Positions 39,069-47,612 of a stretch of 64,000 bases of DNA are shown here, in pieces. The notes beneath the pieces are model-generated. The model ran no database searches and had not been told where the DNA came from. It was given only the letters and a program-made list of their open reading frames with translations. The stretch is from the NCBI RefSeq assembly GCF_034314045.1, contig NZ_JAVIWL010000001.1:3286001-3350000 (forward strand), read 5' to 3'. Origin of the DNA: Glaciimonas sp. CA11.2. Its GTDB lineage: Bacteria; Pseudomonadota; Gammaproteobacteria; Burkholderiales; Burkholderiaceae_D. The translations under genes were made by a program, and so were the position numbers. The stretch's first letter is position 1, and each line of letters opens with the position of its first letter.

Positions 39069-39531
39069 TCCAGATAATCATCGTCGCCGCTGTAAACTAT
39101 AATTTGTAACACTTTTGATTTATGAGATTCGCCCGCAATACTTAAAATTAATCCGCATCAGGTGGCGCACATCGTGTGCTATCTGATTGCGCGAATTCGT
39201 TAAAATTCTTCTAATTACATCCTCTCATTTCACGCTCTATTTTTAAGCTGTGACGCTGGTGTTCGTCCACGTTTTCTTTTCACTTTAGTAAAAAAGGAAG
39301 GTGAAAAAAAATACAGGCAGATTTTTAGAAAAATTTCACCTGATCAAATCATTGCAATATGTTGACCTCAGAAAGAAGTCAATGGAACGCTACGACCCGA
39401 TGAAAACCTGTTTTAGGTTGCGCTAATAAAGAGAGAATTATCTTGGCAGAATTGTCTTGGTTTACCTGCTGGGAATGAATTCATCTCGTTTATAGTGAAT
39501 CGAAGCGAATAACAATCTAAGATAGGTCATC
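39069..39531. other. Intergenic region after bdhA
   Basis: These 463 bases hold no gene of coding quality. An imperfect hairpin at 39155-39190 (GCATCAG...GCGCAC/GTGTGC...CTGAT) lies about 90 bases after bdhA without a T tract. A TTGACC hexamer at about 39362 could be a -35 element for the following gene, but no well-placed -10 was found. Confidence 0.4.
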
Positions 39532-40245
39532 GTGGAAAAAATAAATGTGAGACAAGCAGAAATCATCCTGGCTATGCAAGATAAAATTAATCGAAAGGTT
39601 GATGATAATTGGTTAGGTTCGGGATATCCCTATTTACGCGGTGTACTGGTTGAGGCTGTCGAAGCACTGGATCACTATGGATGGAAATGGTGGAGTAGCG
39701 AGCCAAGAGATTTTTCTCTAGTGCAGATTGAGCTCATTGATATGTTGCACTTCAGCTTGTCTCACCTTATTAGTGAATGTGATGGGAACCTGAATGTAGC
39801 GACAAGCGTGTTATTAAGTCGCTCCAATCCAAAACTGGAAAGCTGCCATTTTGATGGCAAAGAATATACGTTGGCGCAGTGCGACGTACCGAAGCTATTG
39901 GAGCTAATCGCGGCTTTTGCTGCTAGTGGGCGCAACGAATTGGCTTTGCTGGAGGTCACGTGTCGTGCCTGTTGTCTGAACTGGGACCAGATTATGGTCT
40001 TATATATTGCTAAGCATGTATTAAATGTTTTCCGCCAAAACCACGGCTATAAAACTGGGCGCTACACCAAAGTATGGGGCGGGAAAGAGGACAACTCGCA
40101 TCTGATCGAAATTGTCTCCTATCTTGATCCCGCGGCTGCTAATTTTTCAATGCAAATTTACACATTGCTCAATGAGCGTTACGCTTTTTATGCTTTGTTG
40201 CCTCAACCCATCATTTGTGCGCAAAGTGATCGTTCTGACAATTGA
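39532..40245 (+). CDS. Dimeric all-alpha dUTPase-like nucleotide pyrophosphohydrolase
   Basis: A 237-residue protein with a GTG start. It carries the metal-binding motifs of dimeric dUTPases: VEAVEALDHYGWKWW (about residues 41-55, with the E-x-x-E type pair and the WKWW sequence) and IELIDMLHFSLS (about residues 67-78, E-x-x-D). NVFRQNHGYKTGRYTK near residue 165 is the third conserved segment. The family hydrolyses dUTP/dUDP to dUMP and is found in trypanosomatids, some bacteria and phages; most betaproteobacteria rely on trimeric Dut. It lies alone before tldD, so it may be an acquired gene. Confidence 0.82.
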   Translation: MEKINVRQAEIILAMQDKINRKVDDNWLGSGYPYLRGVLVEAVEALDHYGWKWWSSEPRDFSLVQIELIDMLHFSLSHLISECDGNLNVATSVLLSRSNPKLESCHFDGKEYTLAQCDVPKLLELIAAFAASGRNELALLEVTCRACCLNWDQIMVLYIAKHVLNVFRQNHGYKTGRYTKVWGGKEDNSHLIEIVSYLDPAAANFSMQIYTLLNERYAFYALLPQPIICAQSDRSDN

Positions 40246-40396
40246 CGCATTACCTGGCCCTCGTGGATTACCTTGATGCGGTTTTCGTATTGTTTTTAGG
40301 CTATTTGGGGGCTGTTTTTAGGTTGTTTACTGCAGCCAGCAATTGGATGCTCTACAATCAAGCTTAATCTGTCCACATTGCAAGGCACCTAATAAT

Positions 40397-41857
40397 ATGA
40401 AACCATTTGAACCCAATCTACAAGCGCTCGCTGTCGCACGCGATGTTTTGCTAACGCCTTTCGGCCTTGATGAATCCAGTCTGCAAAAAGCGCTCGCGAC
40501 GATGTTCACGCACAAGGTGGATTATGCCGATCTCTATTTTCAGTTTACAAAAAGCGAAGGCTGGAGTCTGGAAGAGGGAATTGTCAAAACCGGTAGCTTC
40601 TCCATTGATCAAGGCGTCGGTGTACGCGCGGTTTCTGGCGATAAAACGGCGTTCTCTTACTCAGACGAAATTTCGGAACGCGCATTACACGATGCTGCAA
40701 TTGCGACGCGTACCATTGCGCGTCAAGGTGCAGGAAAAGTAAAAATAGCGAGTGTCATGGAGCAAAAAGGCGGTCGCTCGTTGTATTTGCCCAACGATCC
40801 TTTAACGTCGCTGGATGCAACTGAAAAAGTAAAATTGCTGGAGCGAATCGAACGCATAGCCCGCGCTAAAGATTCGCGCGTCGTGCAAGTCATGGCCGGG
40901 CTGGCTGGTGAATATGACGTCGTTCTGGTAGCGCGAAGTGATGGCGTTATTGCTGCCGATATTCGCCCATTGGTACGACTATCAGTCACTGTTATTGCAG
41001 AAAAAGATGGTCGACGTGAAATGGGTAGTAGCGGCGGTGGCGGTCGTTATAGTTACGGTTATTTTACCGATGAGTTGCTGGAAAAATATGCCGCTGAAGC
41101 AGTCGCAGCGGCCTTGGTGAATTTGGACGCTCGTCCCGCTCCTGCCGGTCCAATGACCGTGGTGCTGGGTAATGGCTGGCCAGGTATTTTGTTGCATGAA
41201 GCGATTGGTCATGGCCTCGAAGGCGATTTTAATCGCAAAGGTTCCAGCACGTTCTCGGGGCGCATCGGAGAGCGCGTTGCCGCCAAAGGCGTAACGGTAG
41301 TCGATGACGGAACGCTGGCGGACCGTCGTGGCTCGCTGAACATTGATGATGAAGGCAATCCAACGCAGTGCACCACGCTGATCGAAGACGGTATTCTCAA
41401 AGGTTATATTCAAGACACCATGAACGCGCGTCTCATGAAGATGCCGGTCACGGGTAATGCACGTCGTGAATCGTTTGCCCACCTTCCGATGCCACGGATG
41501 ACCAACACCTACATGCTCGCCGGTGATAAAGATCCGGCTGAGATTCTAGCTTCGGTCAAAAATGGCTTATATGCGGTAAATTTCGGCGGCGGACAGGTCG
41601 ATATAACGAACGGCAAGTTCGTATTCTCCGCGAGCGAGGCATACATGATCGAAAACGGTAAGGTCACTTATCCGGTCAAGGGTGCGACGCTTATTGGTAA
41701 TGGCCCTGACGTACTGCATCGCGTGTCGATGATTGGCAACGACATGCGTCTTGATCCAGGCGTGGGCGTCTGCGGTAAAGAAGGTCAAAGCGTACCTGTT
41801 GGCGTGGGACAGCCAACGTTGCGGATTGATGGCGTGACCGTAGGTGGAACTGCTTAA
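40397..41857 (+). CDS. tldD: Metalloprotease TldD
   Basis: A 486-residue TldD of the TldD/TldE (PmbA) zinc protease pair, which degrades unfolded peptides and matures some ribosomally made peptides. The metal site is [11 protein letters not shown] with His267, Glu268 and His272. The N terminus [19 protein letters not shown] and the C-terminal [20 protein letters not shown] are typical. The start at 40397 was chosen over an upstream TTG. The partner pmbA is not in the window, as is usual. The overlapping frame of the next gene begins 14 bases before the stop, but its better start is past the stop. Confidence 0.96.
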   Translation: MKPFEPNLQALAVARDVLLTPFGLDESSLQKALATMFTHKVDYADLYFQFTKSEGWSLEEGIVKTGSFSIDQGVGVRAVSGDKTAFSYSDEISERALHDAAIATRTIARQGAGKVKIASVMEQKGGRSLYLPNDPLTSLDATEKVKLLERIERIARAKDSRVVQVMAGLAGEYDVVLVARSDGVIAADIRPLVRLSVTVIAEKDGRREMGSSGGGGRYSYGYFTDELLEKYAAEAVAAALVNLDARPAPAGPMTVVLGNGWPGILLHEAIGHGLEGDFNRKGSSTFSGRIGERVAAKGVTVVDDGTLADRRGSLNIDDEGNPTQCTTLIEDGILKGYIQDTMNARLMKMPVTGNARRESFAHLPMPRMTNTYMLAGDKDPAEILASVKNGLYAVNFGGGQVDITNGKFVFSASEAYMIENGKVTYPVKGATLIGNGPDVLHRVSMIGNDMRLDPGVGVCGKEGQSVPVGVGQPTLRIDGVTVGGTA

Positions 41858-41870
41858 AAGCGAAAGGCGC

Positions 41871-42449
41871 ATGATGGTCGAAAAGGTTGTCGTCGCTGAT
41901 AAGTCGGAGCACGAGGTAAAAAATAATCAGGAAAATATCCGGATGCTCGACTGGAGTTGGCTTCCATTTCAAGATTTGAGCGCTTCCCAGACGTATGATA
42001 TGTTGGCTTTGCGTCAGCAAGTCTTCGTTGTAGAGCAGAAGTGTGTTTTTCAAGATGCAGACGGGATTGATCAGCAATGCTGGCACGGACTCGGCTATTT
42101 GCCCAACGCCGGTTTAGTAGCCTATGCGCGCATCGCACCGCCCGGTGTTGTTTACGCAGAAGCGTCAATTGGTCGGGTCGTAACCGCGTCAACATTGCGT
42201 GGCATGAACGCCGGACATGCCTTGATGAATCAAGCGATGGCGCAAGTCGCGAAGTTATTTCCCGGGCATGCCATTAAAATTGGTGCGCAGGCGCATTTGC
42301 AACGGTTCTATGGTCGCTACGGTTTTGAGCGGATCGGTGAAGTGTATGATGAAGATGGCATTCCTCACATTCAAATGATAACCACCAGTATGCCAAATTC
42401 GTCGACATTCATGCACGACGAAACTATTGCAAAAATTCGTAAGTCTTAG
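41871..42449 (+). CDS. ElaA-type GNAT acetyltransferase
   Basis: A 192-residue protein of the ElaA family. Core motifs are LALRQQVFVVEQKCVFQDADG, the CoA-binding segment IGRVVTASTLRGMNAGHALM and the C-terminal AQAHLQRFYGRYGFERIG plus DEDGIPHIQM. The start at 41871 follows an AAAGGCGC ribosome site 13 bases after tldD, so the two are probably co-transcribed. The substrate is unknown. A clear terminator follows. Confidence 0.9.
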   Translation: MMVEKVVVADKSEHEVKNNQENIRMLDWSWLPFQDLSASQTYDMLALRQQVFVVEQKCVFQDADGIDQQCWHGLGYLPNAGLVAYARIAPPGVVYAEASIGRVVTASTLRGMNAGHALMNQAMAQVAKLFPGHAIKIGAQAHLQRFYGRYGFERIGEVYDEDGIPHIQMITTSMPNSSTFMHDETIAKIRKS

Positions 42450-42474
42450 CATTCTCCGATGTTTCTCGAATGAT

Positions 42475-42504
42475 AAAAACCGCCACGGATGGCGGTTTTT
42501 TTTT
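42475..42504 (+). terminator. Rho-independent terminator after tldD-elaA
   Basis: AAAAACCGCC, a 6-base loop and GGCGGTTTTTTTTT form a classic terminator 25 bases after the elaA-like stop. It is almost the same sequence as the aroG leader terminator at 46391. Confidence 0.92.
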
Positions 42505-42601
42505 GCGCGAAGATTTTTTTCACGTAAAGCTGTCCTCTTTTTTTTCAAAAAAGTATCGGTTTGCCGATCAAGGATTGGTGGTGTCAACTTAAGTAGCATG
42601 T

Positions 42602-42620
42602 TTGAATGATTCTCATTATT
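42602..42620 (+). promoter_or_regulatory. Fur-box-like operator upstream of the siderophore synthetase
   Basis: TTGAATGATTCTCATTATT matches the 19-bp GATAATGATAATCATTATC Fur consensus at 13 positions, including the whole TCATTAT half. It overlaps a possible -35 box (TTGAAT) and lies about 110 bases before the synthetase start. Iron repression of the cassette is the expected result. Confidence 0.65.
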
Positions 42621-42731
42621 AAATTATGGCTTTATCGGAAGTTTCATCTCTTTCCCATCGCTTGATCGATTTCAAGTTGGCGGAAGAGGTGGCCTGGATC
42701 TCATTTTTTTTTGCACGGGAAGGGTTCTAAT

Positions 42732-44696
42732 ATGATTCAAACTACTCTAAGTGTCACTAGCAATTTGACGGAACGTGTTGATAATTTTCCTCAAAATTTG
42801 ACGCAGACACAATGGACTCTGGCCAGAGCTGAAGCCAATAAACGTGGTTTGCAACTCTTGTTGCAGGCCTTATTTCGCGAAAAATTACTCGATTCTGATC
42901 AGTTAATTTTTGATCCCGCGAGTGATGCGGTCTGGCTGCCGCACTGGCGAAGTAAAACGTTGTTTCGTTTCGATGGTTTGAAGGCGGGAATGGCGGGGAG
43001 TTGGCAATTGAATGGCCATATTCATTATTTGAAAAATCATCAAAGGCCGATTAAAGTGACGACCCCGTCCGAAGCGCTAAATATTTTGGCCGGTCTGTTT
43101 GAAGTAGCGACTTCAAAGCCGGACATTGAAAGGCTGCAAGCCGAATTACGTAATAGCACCGAGAACGACACGCTCTGTCTGGCTTACCGTCAATCTTGGG
43201 CGCGTAGACTTGAGCAAGAAATACCGATGGGGGAAGGAATGATTTCCTGGTTGCAAAAAAAATCAGGAAACAACAAAGGTGGCGAGCGCTTTAATGGCTG
43301 TCTGTTTCTTGAACAATGGGGCACTCTGGGACATCCATGGCATCCAAACTATAAGACAAAACTTGGGATGTCAAAGCAGGAGGTATTTGACATGTCTCCT
43401 GAATTCGAAGCCAGCATCGAAGTCGAAGTCGCTGCAGTGCGTGCCGACGTTATGCATATAGAAAACATGCCAGGAATGTCTGGCTTTTCTACTTATTCGG
43501 ATTGGTTCGAACTTACCTTTCCGCAGGTTTGGGGAATATGGAAAGAGGCTTTGCTTGCGCGTAATTTAACCGTTTCTGAATGGTTGCCGTTGCCGATGCA
43601 TCCATGGCAGGCACAACGCCATTTGCCGACCGAATTTGCGCTTGAGATCGCTGATCGGAAATTAATTCTACTTAACGAGGTCACGTGCGTGGCTTCGCCA
43701 ACTATGTCCTTTCGAACTGTCGTTCCACAACGCTCTTCACATTTGCCGATGATGAAATTACCGATCTCATTACGGTTGACGAGTGTGCAGCGAAGTCTTT
43801 CCCCAAAGTCAGCCCAAATGGGCCCGCGGGTGAGCGCTCTACTACAGGAAATTCTTGCGAGAGAGCAGGGCTTCGGTGATACGTTGGCCATCGTTTGCGA
43901 GCAGATCGGCTTGCATTATATTGATCCGAAAGGTAATGATGAGCACGCCCGGCATCTGTCGATTTTGTATCGCGTCAATCCCATGCATCACGCTCAGGAC
44001 GGCATGTTTCCGATTCCTGTAGGCGCACTTTTTGCCCCAACATCTATACAAAACAGTGGTAAAAAGACGGCATTAGTGACGGAATTGGTTGCAAGCGCTT
44101 TTCAGGATAATGCACAAGGCGCGATCGCCTTCTTCCACCAGTATGCGCAGATTGTGGTGACCGCTACGCTTGGCGCTTATTTGTTGTACGGCATAGGTTT
44201 TGAGGCGCACCAACAGAATAGTTTTGTACTGATCGACGCGGACGGCATGCCACAAAAATTACTATTGCGTGATTTTGGTGATATCCGTATTCATGCCGAG
44301 GCTCTCCGGGTCGCAGGGTTGACATTGCGTTGTTATAAGGCTGATCAGACCGTATTTGAGGATCGTCAAACGGTGCGCGATAAGTTATTGCATGCGGTCT
44401 TTCTTTGCCATCTGGGTGAACTGGCTCTGTTATTAACGCAGCTTTACGATTTACCAGAGAAAAAACTGTGGACGGTTCTGCGCGATGTAATGCAAGATGC
44501 CTTCGACCATTTGAAGCCGCGCATCGCCCCTACATTGTGGAAGGAGGAACACGCGCTATTAATGGAACAAGCATGGCCTGCAAAATCGTTTATGCGAATG
44601 CGTCTGACGGAAAGCGCCGACGATGAGTTGCGTACTATGTCAAATCCACTTGTTGGGCTAGATCCAAGTGATACGGCAAGGATCAATGGCAACTGA
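42732..44696 (+). CDS. IucA/IucC-family NIS siderophore synthetase
   Basis: A 654-residue NRPS-independent siderophore synthetase, which joins a carboxylate (usually citrate) to amines or hydroxylamines using ATP. The N-terminal IucA/IucC domain has GHPWHPNYKTKLGM at about residues 200-213 and LPMHPWQAQ further on. The phosphate-handling region is near SPTMSFRTV and VNPMHHAQDG. The C-terminal FhuF-like part has LLLRDFGDIRIHAE and KSFMRMRLTES. A single synthetase followed by an MFS exporter resembles the legiobactin/rhizoferrin loci (lbtA-lbtB), so a citrate-diamine product is plausible. No receptor or decarboxylase gene is adjacent. The ATG follows a GAAGGG site. Confidence 0.93.
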   Translation: MIQTTLSVTSNLTERVDNFPQNLTQTQWTLARAEANKRGLQLLLQALFREKLLDSDQLIFDPASDAVWLPHWRSKTLFRFDGLKAGMAGSWQLNGHIHYLKNHQRPIKVTTPSEALNILAGLFEVATSKPDIERLQAELRNSTENDTLCLAYRQSWARRLEQEIPMGEGMISWLQKKSGNNKGGERFNGCLFLEQWGTLGHPWHPNYKTKLGMSKQEVFDMSPEFEASIEVEVAAVRADVMHIENMPGMSGFSTYSDWFELTFPQVWGIWKEALLARNLTVSEWLPLPMHPWQAQRHLPTEFALEIADRKLILLNEVTCVASPTMSFRTVVPQRSSHLPMMKLPISLRLTSVQRSLSPKSAQMGPRVSALLQEILAREQGFGDTLAIVCEQIGLHYIDPKGNDEHARHLSILYRVNPMHHAQDGMFPIPVGALFAPTSIQNSGKKTALVTELVASAFQDNAQGAIAFFHQYAQIVVTATLGAYLLYGIGFEAHQQNSFVLIDADGMPQKLLLRDFGDIRIHAEALRVAGLTLRCYKADQTVFEDRQTVRDKLLHAVFLCHLGELALLLTQLYDLPEKKLWTVLRDVMQDAFDHLKPRIAPTLWKEEHALLMEQAWPAKSFMRMRLTESADDELRTMSNPLVGLDPSDTARINGN

Positions 44697-45906
44697 GTCA
44701 GCTCAAAGCCGCCGTGCGTTATGGTGGCTGTACGGGATTCAGTTGGTATCAATGGGAGCACTCGAAATGAGTGGCCCTTTTTGGCCAGTTTATCTGCGCT
44801 CCCTCGGCCATCTTTCACCACAGATGACCAGTATCGTTGGCGGTGCAGTATATGCTGGTCCGATGCTGGCGGCGATGTTGACGACGCCGCTATGGGGACG
44901 TTTGGGGGATCGATTTGGACACAAACCGATGTTATTGCGTGCCCTGTTTGCGCTCGCAATAACCCAATTATGGGTCGCAATCGCGGGAAGTGTCACCAGC
45001 ATCTTGCTTGCACGTTTGGTACAGGGTGGTTTTGCTGGCTTCATCGCCGCAGCACAAGCTTACGGGGCCGGTATGAGTGCGCCTAAACAACGTACCTTTC
45101 TGATCGCACAGCTACAAACGGCGACGGCAATTGGCTCTTTTGCGGGGCCGATGCTCGGTGGGTGGCTATATGCCTATTCCGGATTTGAAAGTGTAAATTT
45201 GGTCGCAACCGGGTTATGTTTGTCATGCGCAATAGCTGCGACTGCATGCTTACCGCCGCAGCGAAATTGTTTGCCACAGCCACGCAGTAGCGTTTGTATG
45301 ATCAAAAAAAACGCTAGTAATCTATCCCTTTTTTGGATCGGATTGCTGCTAGCAATCGTATTGATACAAGCCGGAAAAATGATGCCGCAAGTTTTCTTTG
45401 CGCTCTATATCGATAGCGTATTATTGGCTCCGGCGTGGGTGACTGGACTTTGCTACGGAGTCACCGCCTTGGGTCTAACGCTCTCGGCGCCATTTTGGGC
45501 GCGCTACTTCGATAAGCAATCTGACGCGCGCGCATTGGGAACGGTCGAACGCATTACCTTGCTGTGTGCAGTCACCGTGGGTTTGCAGGCATTGGCTACC
45601 AACATTACTGCGTTCATTGCCGTGCGGTTTCTATGGGGGATATGGCTAGGTGGACTATTGCCGGTTTTTTATGCGCTATTGTCGCGTGCCAGCAGCGACA
45701 GCATTCAAGGTTACATTATGGGGCTGGGAAATAGTGCGGCCAAGGCCGGCGCATTACTTGGCCTTGGGTGCGGGACGGCCGCTATTGCGTGGTGTGGCCT
45801 GACCGCAGGATTCTGGTTTGTCGCAGTGATGTACCTGTTTGCAGCGCTCGGAATCCGCGTGCTACGCTTTTACTTTCTTCCTAATATCGAGGATGTATTG
45901 CATTAA
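44686..45906 (+). CDS. MFS transporter, probable siderophore exporter
   Basis: A 406-residue major facilitator protein with about 12 membrane helices. The conserved motif between helices 2 and 3 is visible as TTPLWGRLGDRFGHKPMLLR. The second half repeats a weaker version, APFWARYFDKQSDARA. The ATG overlaps the end of the siderophore synthetase by 11 bases and has an AAGGA site, so translation is coupled. By position it exports the siderophore made by the upstream enzyme, as LbtB does in Legionella. An alternative GTG start lies six codons upstream. Confidence 0.9.
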   Translation: MATESAQSRRALWWLYGIQLVSMGALEMSGPFWPVYLRSLGHLSPQMTSIVGGAVYAGPMLAAMLTTPLWGRLGDRFGHKPMLLRALFALAITQLWVAIAGSVTSILLARLVQGGFAGFIAAAQAYGAGMSAPKQRTFLIAQLQTATAIGSFAGPMLGGWLYAYSGFESVNLVATGLCLSCAIAATACLPPQRNCLPQPRSSVCMIKKNASNLSLFWIGLLLAIVLIQAGKMMPQVFFALYIDSVLLAPAWVTGLCYGVTALGLTLSAPFWARYFDKQSDARALGTVERITLLCAVTVGLQALATNITAFIAVRFLWGIWLGGLLPVFYALLSRASSDSIQGYIMGLGNSAAKAGALLGLGCGTAAIAWCGLTAGFWFVAVMYLFAALGIRVLRFYFLPNIEDVLH

Positions 45907-46225
45907 TTGGCGATCACGTCATCGGCTGAGTCAGCAGGTTCTGACACATGTACCTAAGCCATCCGAAAACTAAACGTTATGTTGTCGGACAATGGTCATT
46001 GTTCGACGCGGTGGCTGCGATTAATATCACGTTTTCCGAAACCGAATTCTCAGTAGGAACTGTCTCTGAACCGCGCCTTGAAAACTCGGTCACGATGCAC
46101 AAATGGCCAATGGCGACCCTACGTTGGATGATTTAAAGAATTGATTATAAGGCATTATTCTGCGAGTGCAGATTGCGTTTCTGATTGATAACGCACATAA
46201 TTTTTCGGTGGTAATTGGGTGGTGC
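45907..46225. other. Gap between the siderophore cassette and the aroG leader
   Basis: No terminator was found directly after the exporter gene. A 62-codon frame at 45948-46136 has no ribosome site or recognisable product. The stretch probably carries the 3' end of the siderophore transcript and the upstream part of the aroG promoter. Confidence 0.4.
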
Positions 46226-46254
46226 TTGCTTAATTTTCAAAATTGCTGCATTAT
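46226..46254 (+). promoter_or_regulatory. Candidate aroG leader promoter
   Basis: TTGCTT and CATTAT are 17 bases apart, a moderate match to the sigma70 consensus. Transcription would start near 46261, giving a leader RNA of about 190 bases before the aroG ATG that includes the leader peptide and terminator. Confidence 0.4.
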
Positions 46255-46287
46255 CTGGTCCATAGTTCTCATTAATTACGCGAAAAA

Positions 46288-46368
46288 ATGTCTTTTTCAA
46301 ACACTTACTTTTATTTTTATTTTAGCTATTCCAGCCCCACGGCGGTGAAAAGCGGTAAGCGTTCGTAA
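46288..46368 (+). CDS. Phe/Tyr-rich leader peptide of aroG (candidate attenuator)
   Basis: A 26-codon open frame from ATG to TAA with the product MSFSNTYFYFYFSYSSPTAV followed by KSGKRS. Positions 7-14 read TYR-PHE alternately three times, then Ser and Tyr; in all there are four Phe (all TTT) and four Tyr codons. Such a cluster of the regulated amino acids, followed by a terminator and the first gene of their pathway, is the hallmark of ribosome-mediated attenuation. Ribosome stalling at these codons would leave the distal part of the leader RNA free. The weak point is the lack of a clear ribosome site (only GCGAAAAA). Confidence 0.7.
   Translation: MSFSNTYFYFYFSYSSPTAVKSGKRS
46341..46346 (+). 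promoter_or_regulatory. Candidate antiterminator segment in the aroG leader
   Basis: GGCGGT, located 11 bases after the last Tyr codon of the leader peptide, is exactly complementary to ACCGCC at 46396-46401, the 5' arm of the terminator. A second partial copy (GCGGT) lies at 46352-46356. A ribosome stalled on the Phe/Tyr codons would leave at least one copy free to block the terminator; a ribosome at the stop codon would cover them. Confidence 0.45.
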
Positions 46369-46390
46369 TCACAGAACAAACCGAAATTCA

Positions 46391-46419
46391 AAAAAACCGC
46401 CCCTGATGGCGGTTTTTTT
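46391..46419 (+). terminator. Terminator in the aroG leader (attenuator)
   Basis: AAAAAACCGCC, a 6-base loop and GGCGGTTTTTTT form a strong intrinsic terminator 33 bases before the aroG start codon and 22 bases after the leader peptide stop. It lies between promoter and gene, so it must be read through for aroG to be expressed from the upstream promoter. Confidence 0.9.
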
Positions 46420-46451
46420 ATTCCCAGTCACTTTTTAGCCAGGAGAGAGAA

Positions 46452-47516
46452 ATGCCACGTACCGATGACTTGCGCATACGAGAAATGAAAGAGTTAACGC
46501 CACCATCCCATTTAATCCGCGAATTTGGCGTCACCGAAAAAGGTGCTACCACAGCCGCTGATTCGCGCATTGCGTTACATCGCATTTTGCATGGACAGGA
46601 TGACCGATTGATGGTCGTGATTGGACCTTGTTCAATTCATGACACCAAAGCGGCGATGGAATATGCACGTCTTTTGGTCGTCGCACGTGATCGTCTGAAA
46701 GGCGAACTGGAAGTCGTGATGCGTGTGTATTTCGAAAAACCTCGCACTACGGTTGGCTGGAAAGGTCTGATCAATGACCCTTACATGGATAACAGTTTCC
46801 GCATCAATGACGGTTTGCGCATGGCGCGCGAATTGCTGCTCAATATTAATGAGTTAGGTTTGCCAGCGGGTACTGAGTTCCTCGATGTTATCAGCCCGCA
46901 ATACGTCGCTGACCTGATCAGTTGGGGCGCGATTGGCGCACGGACCACTGAATCCCAGGTACATCGTGAGTTGGCATCTGGCCTGTCATGTCCGGTAGGC
47001 TTCAAAAACGGCACTGACGGCAACGTAAAAATTGCAGTAGACGCTATGAAAGCAGCATCGCAGCCACATCACTTTCTGTCCGTCACCAAAGGCGGTCACT
47101 CTGCCATCGTATCGACCAACGGAAATGAAGATTGCCACATCATTTTGCGCGGTGGAAAAGCACCTAATTATGACGCTACAAGTGTCGATGCAGCCTGCAA
47201 GGACATCGCAGCGAATGGCTTGGCGCAACGCCTGATGATTGATGCGTCGCATGCGAATAGCTCCAAGAAGCCAGAGAATCAGATTCCTGTCTGTGCTGAT
47301 ATCGCAAGTCAAATCGCCGCTGGTGACGATCGCATTGTGGGCGTCATGATTGAGTCACATCTGGTCGCCGGACGTCAGGATCTGGTTCCAGGCAAGGAAC
47401 TGACTTACGGTCAATCGGTTACCGATGGTTGCATCAGTTGGGAAGAAAGTATTGCCGTCCTTGATGGATTGGCGGAGGCGGTTAAGCAGCGTCGTCTGAA
47501 AAAAAACGCGGCGTAA
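46452..47516 (+). CDS. aroG: 3-deoxy-7-phosphoheptulonate synthase, class I (AroG type)
   Basis: A 354-residue class I DAHP synthase, the first enzyme of the shikimate pathway, condensing phosphoenolpyruvate and erythrose 4-phosphate. Transketolase, which can supply the erythrose 4-phosphate, is also in the window. The PEP-binding motif VIGPCSIHD is at about residues 56-64. VYFEKPRTTVGWKGLINDP, GARTTESQVHRELASGLSCPVGFKNGTDG and the end-region ESHLVAGRQDL are all intact. The N-terminal extension carries the usual feedback-inhibition region (DDLRIREMKELTPPSHL); whether Phe or Tyr binds cannot be decided by eye. A GGAGAGAG ribosome site precedes the ATG. The gene lies behind a candidate Phe/Tyr attenuator. 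Confidence 0.97.
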   Translation: MPRTDDLRIREMKELTPPSHLIREFGVTEKGATTAADSRIALHRILHGQDDRLMVVIGPCSIHDTKAAMEYARLLVVARDRLKGELEVVMRVYFEKPRTTVGWKGLINDPYMDNSFRINDGLRMARELLLNINELGLPAGTEFLDVISPQYVADLISWGAIGARTTESQVHRELASGLSCPVGFKNGTDGNVKIAVDAMKAASQPHHFLSVTKGGHSAIVSTNGNEDCHIILRGGKAPNYDATSVDAACKDIAANGLAQRLMIDASHANSSKKPENQIPVCADIASQIAAGDDRIVGVMIESHLVAGRQDLVPGKELTYGQSVTDGCISWEESIAVLDGLAEAVKQRRLKKNAA

Positions 47517-47554
47517 CTGCTGTTATCGATCAGTGCGGAAATCGCTTCTGAGCA

Positions 47555-47599
47555 AAAAATAAAGGCCGATTCAGTTATCTGAACCGGCCTTTATTTTTT
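47555..47599. terminator. Bidirectional terminator between aroG and the protease gene
   Basis: A long, nearly perfect inverted repeat (AAAAATAAAGGCCG ... CGGCCTTTATTTTTT) lies between convergent genes, with A and T tracts on both sides, so it can end both transcripts. Confidence 0.92.
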
Positions 47600-47612
47600 C
47601 GTAAGTCTTTAA

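Noticed and set aside
45948..46136. 62-codon frame between the MFS gene and aroG
   Set aside because: No ribosome site, no recognisable features, and it precedes the aroG promoter; considered chance.
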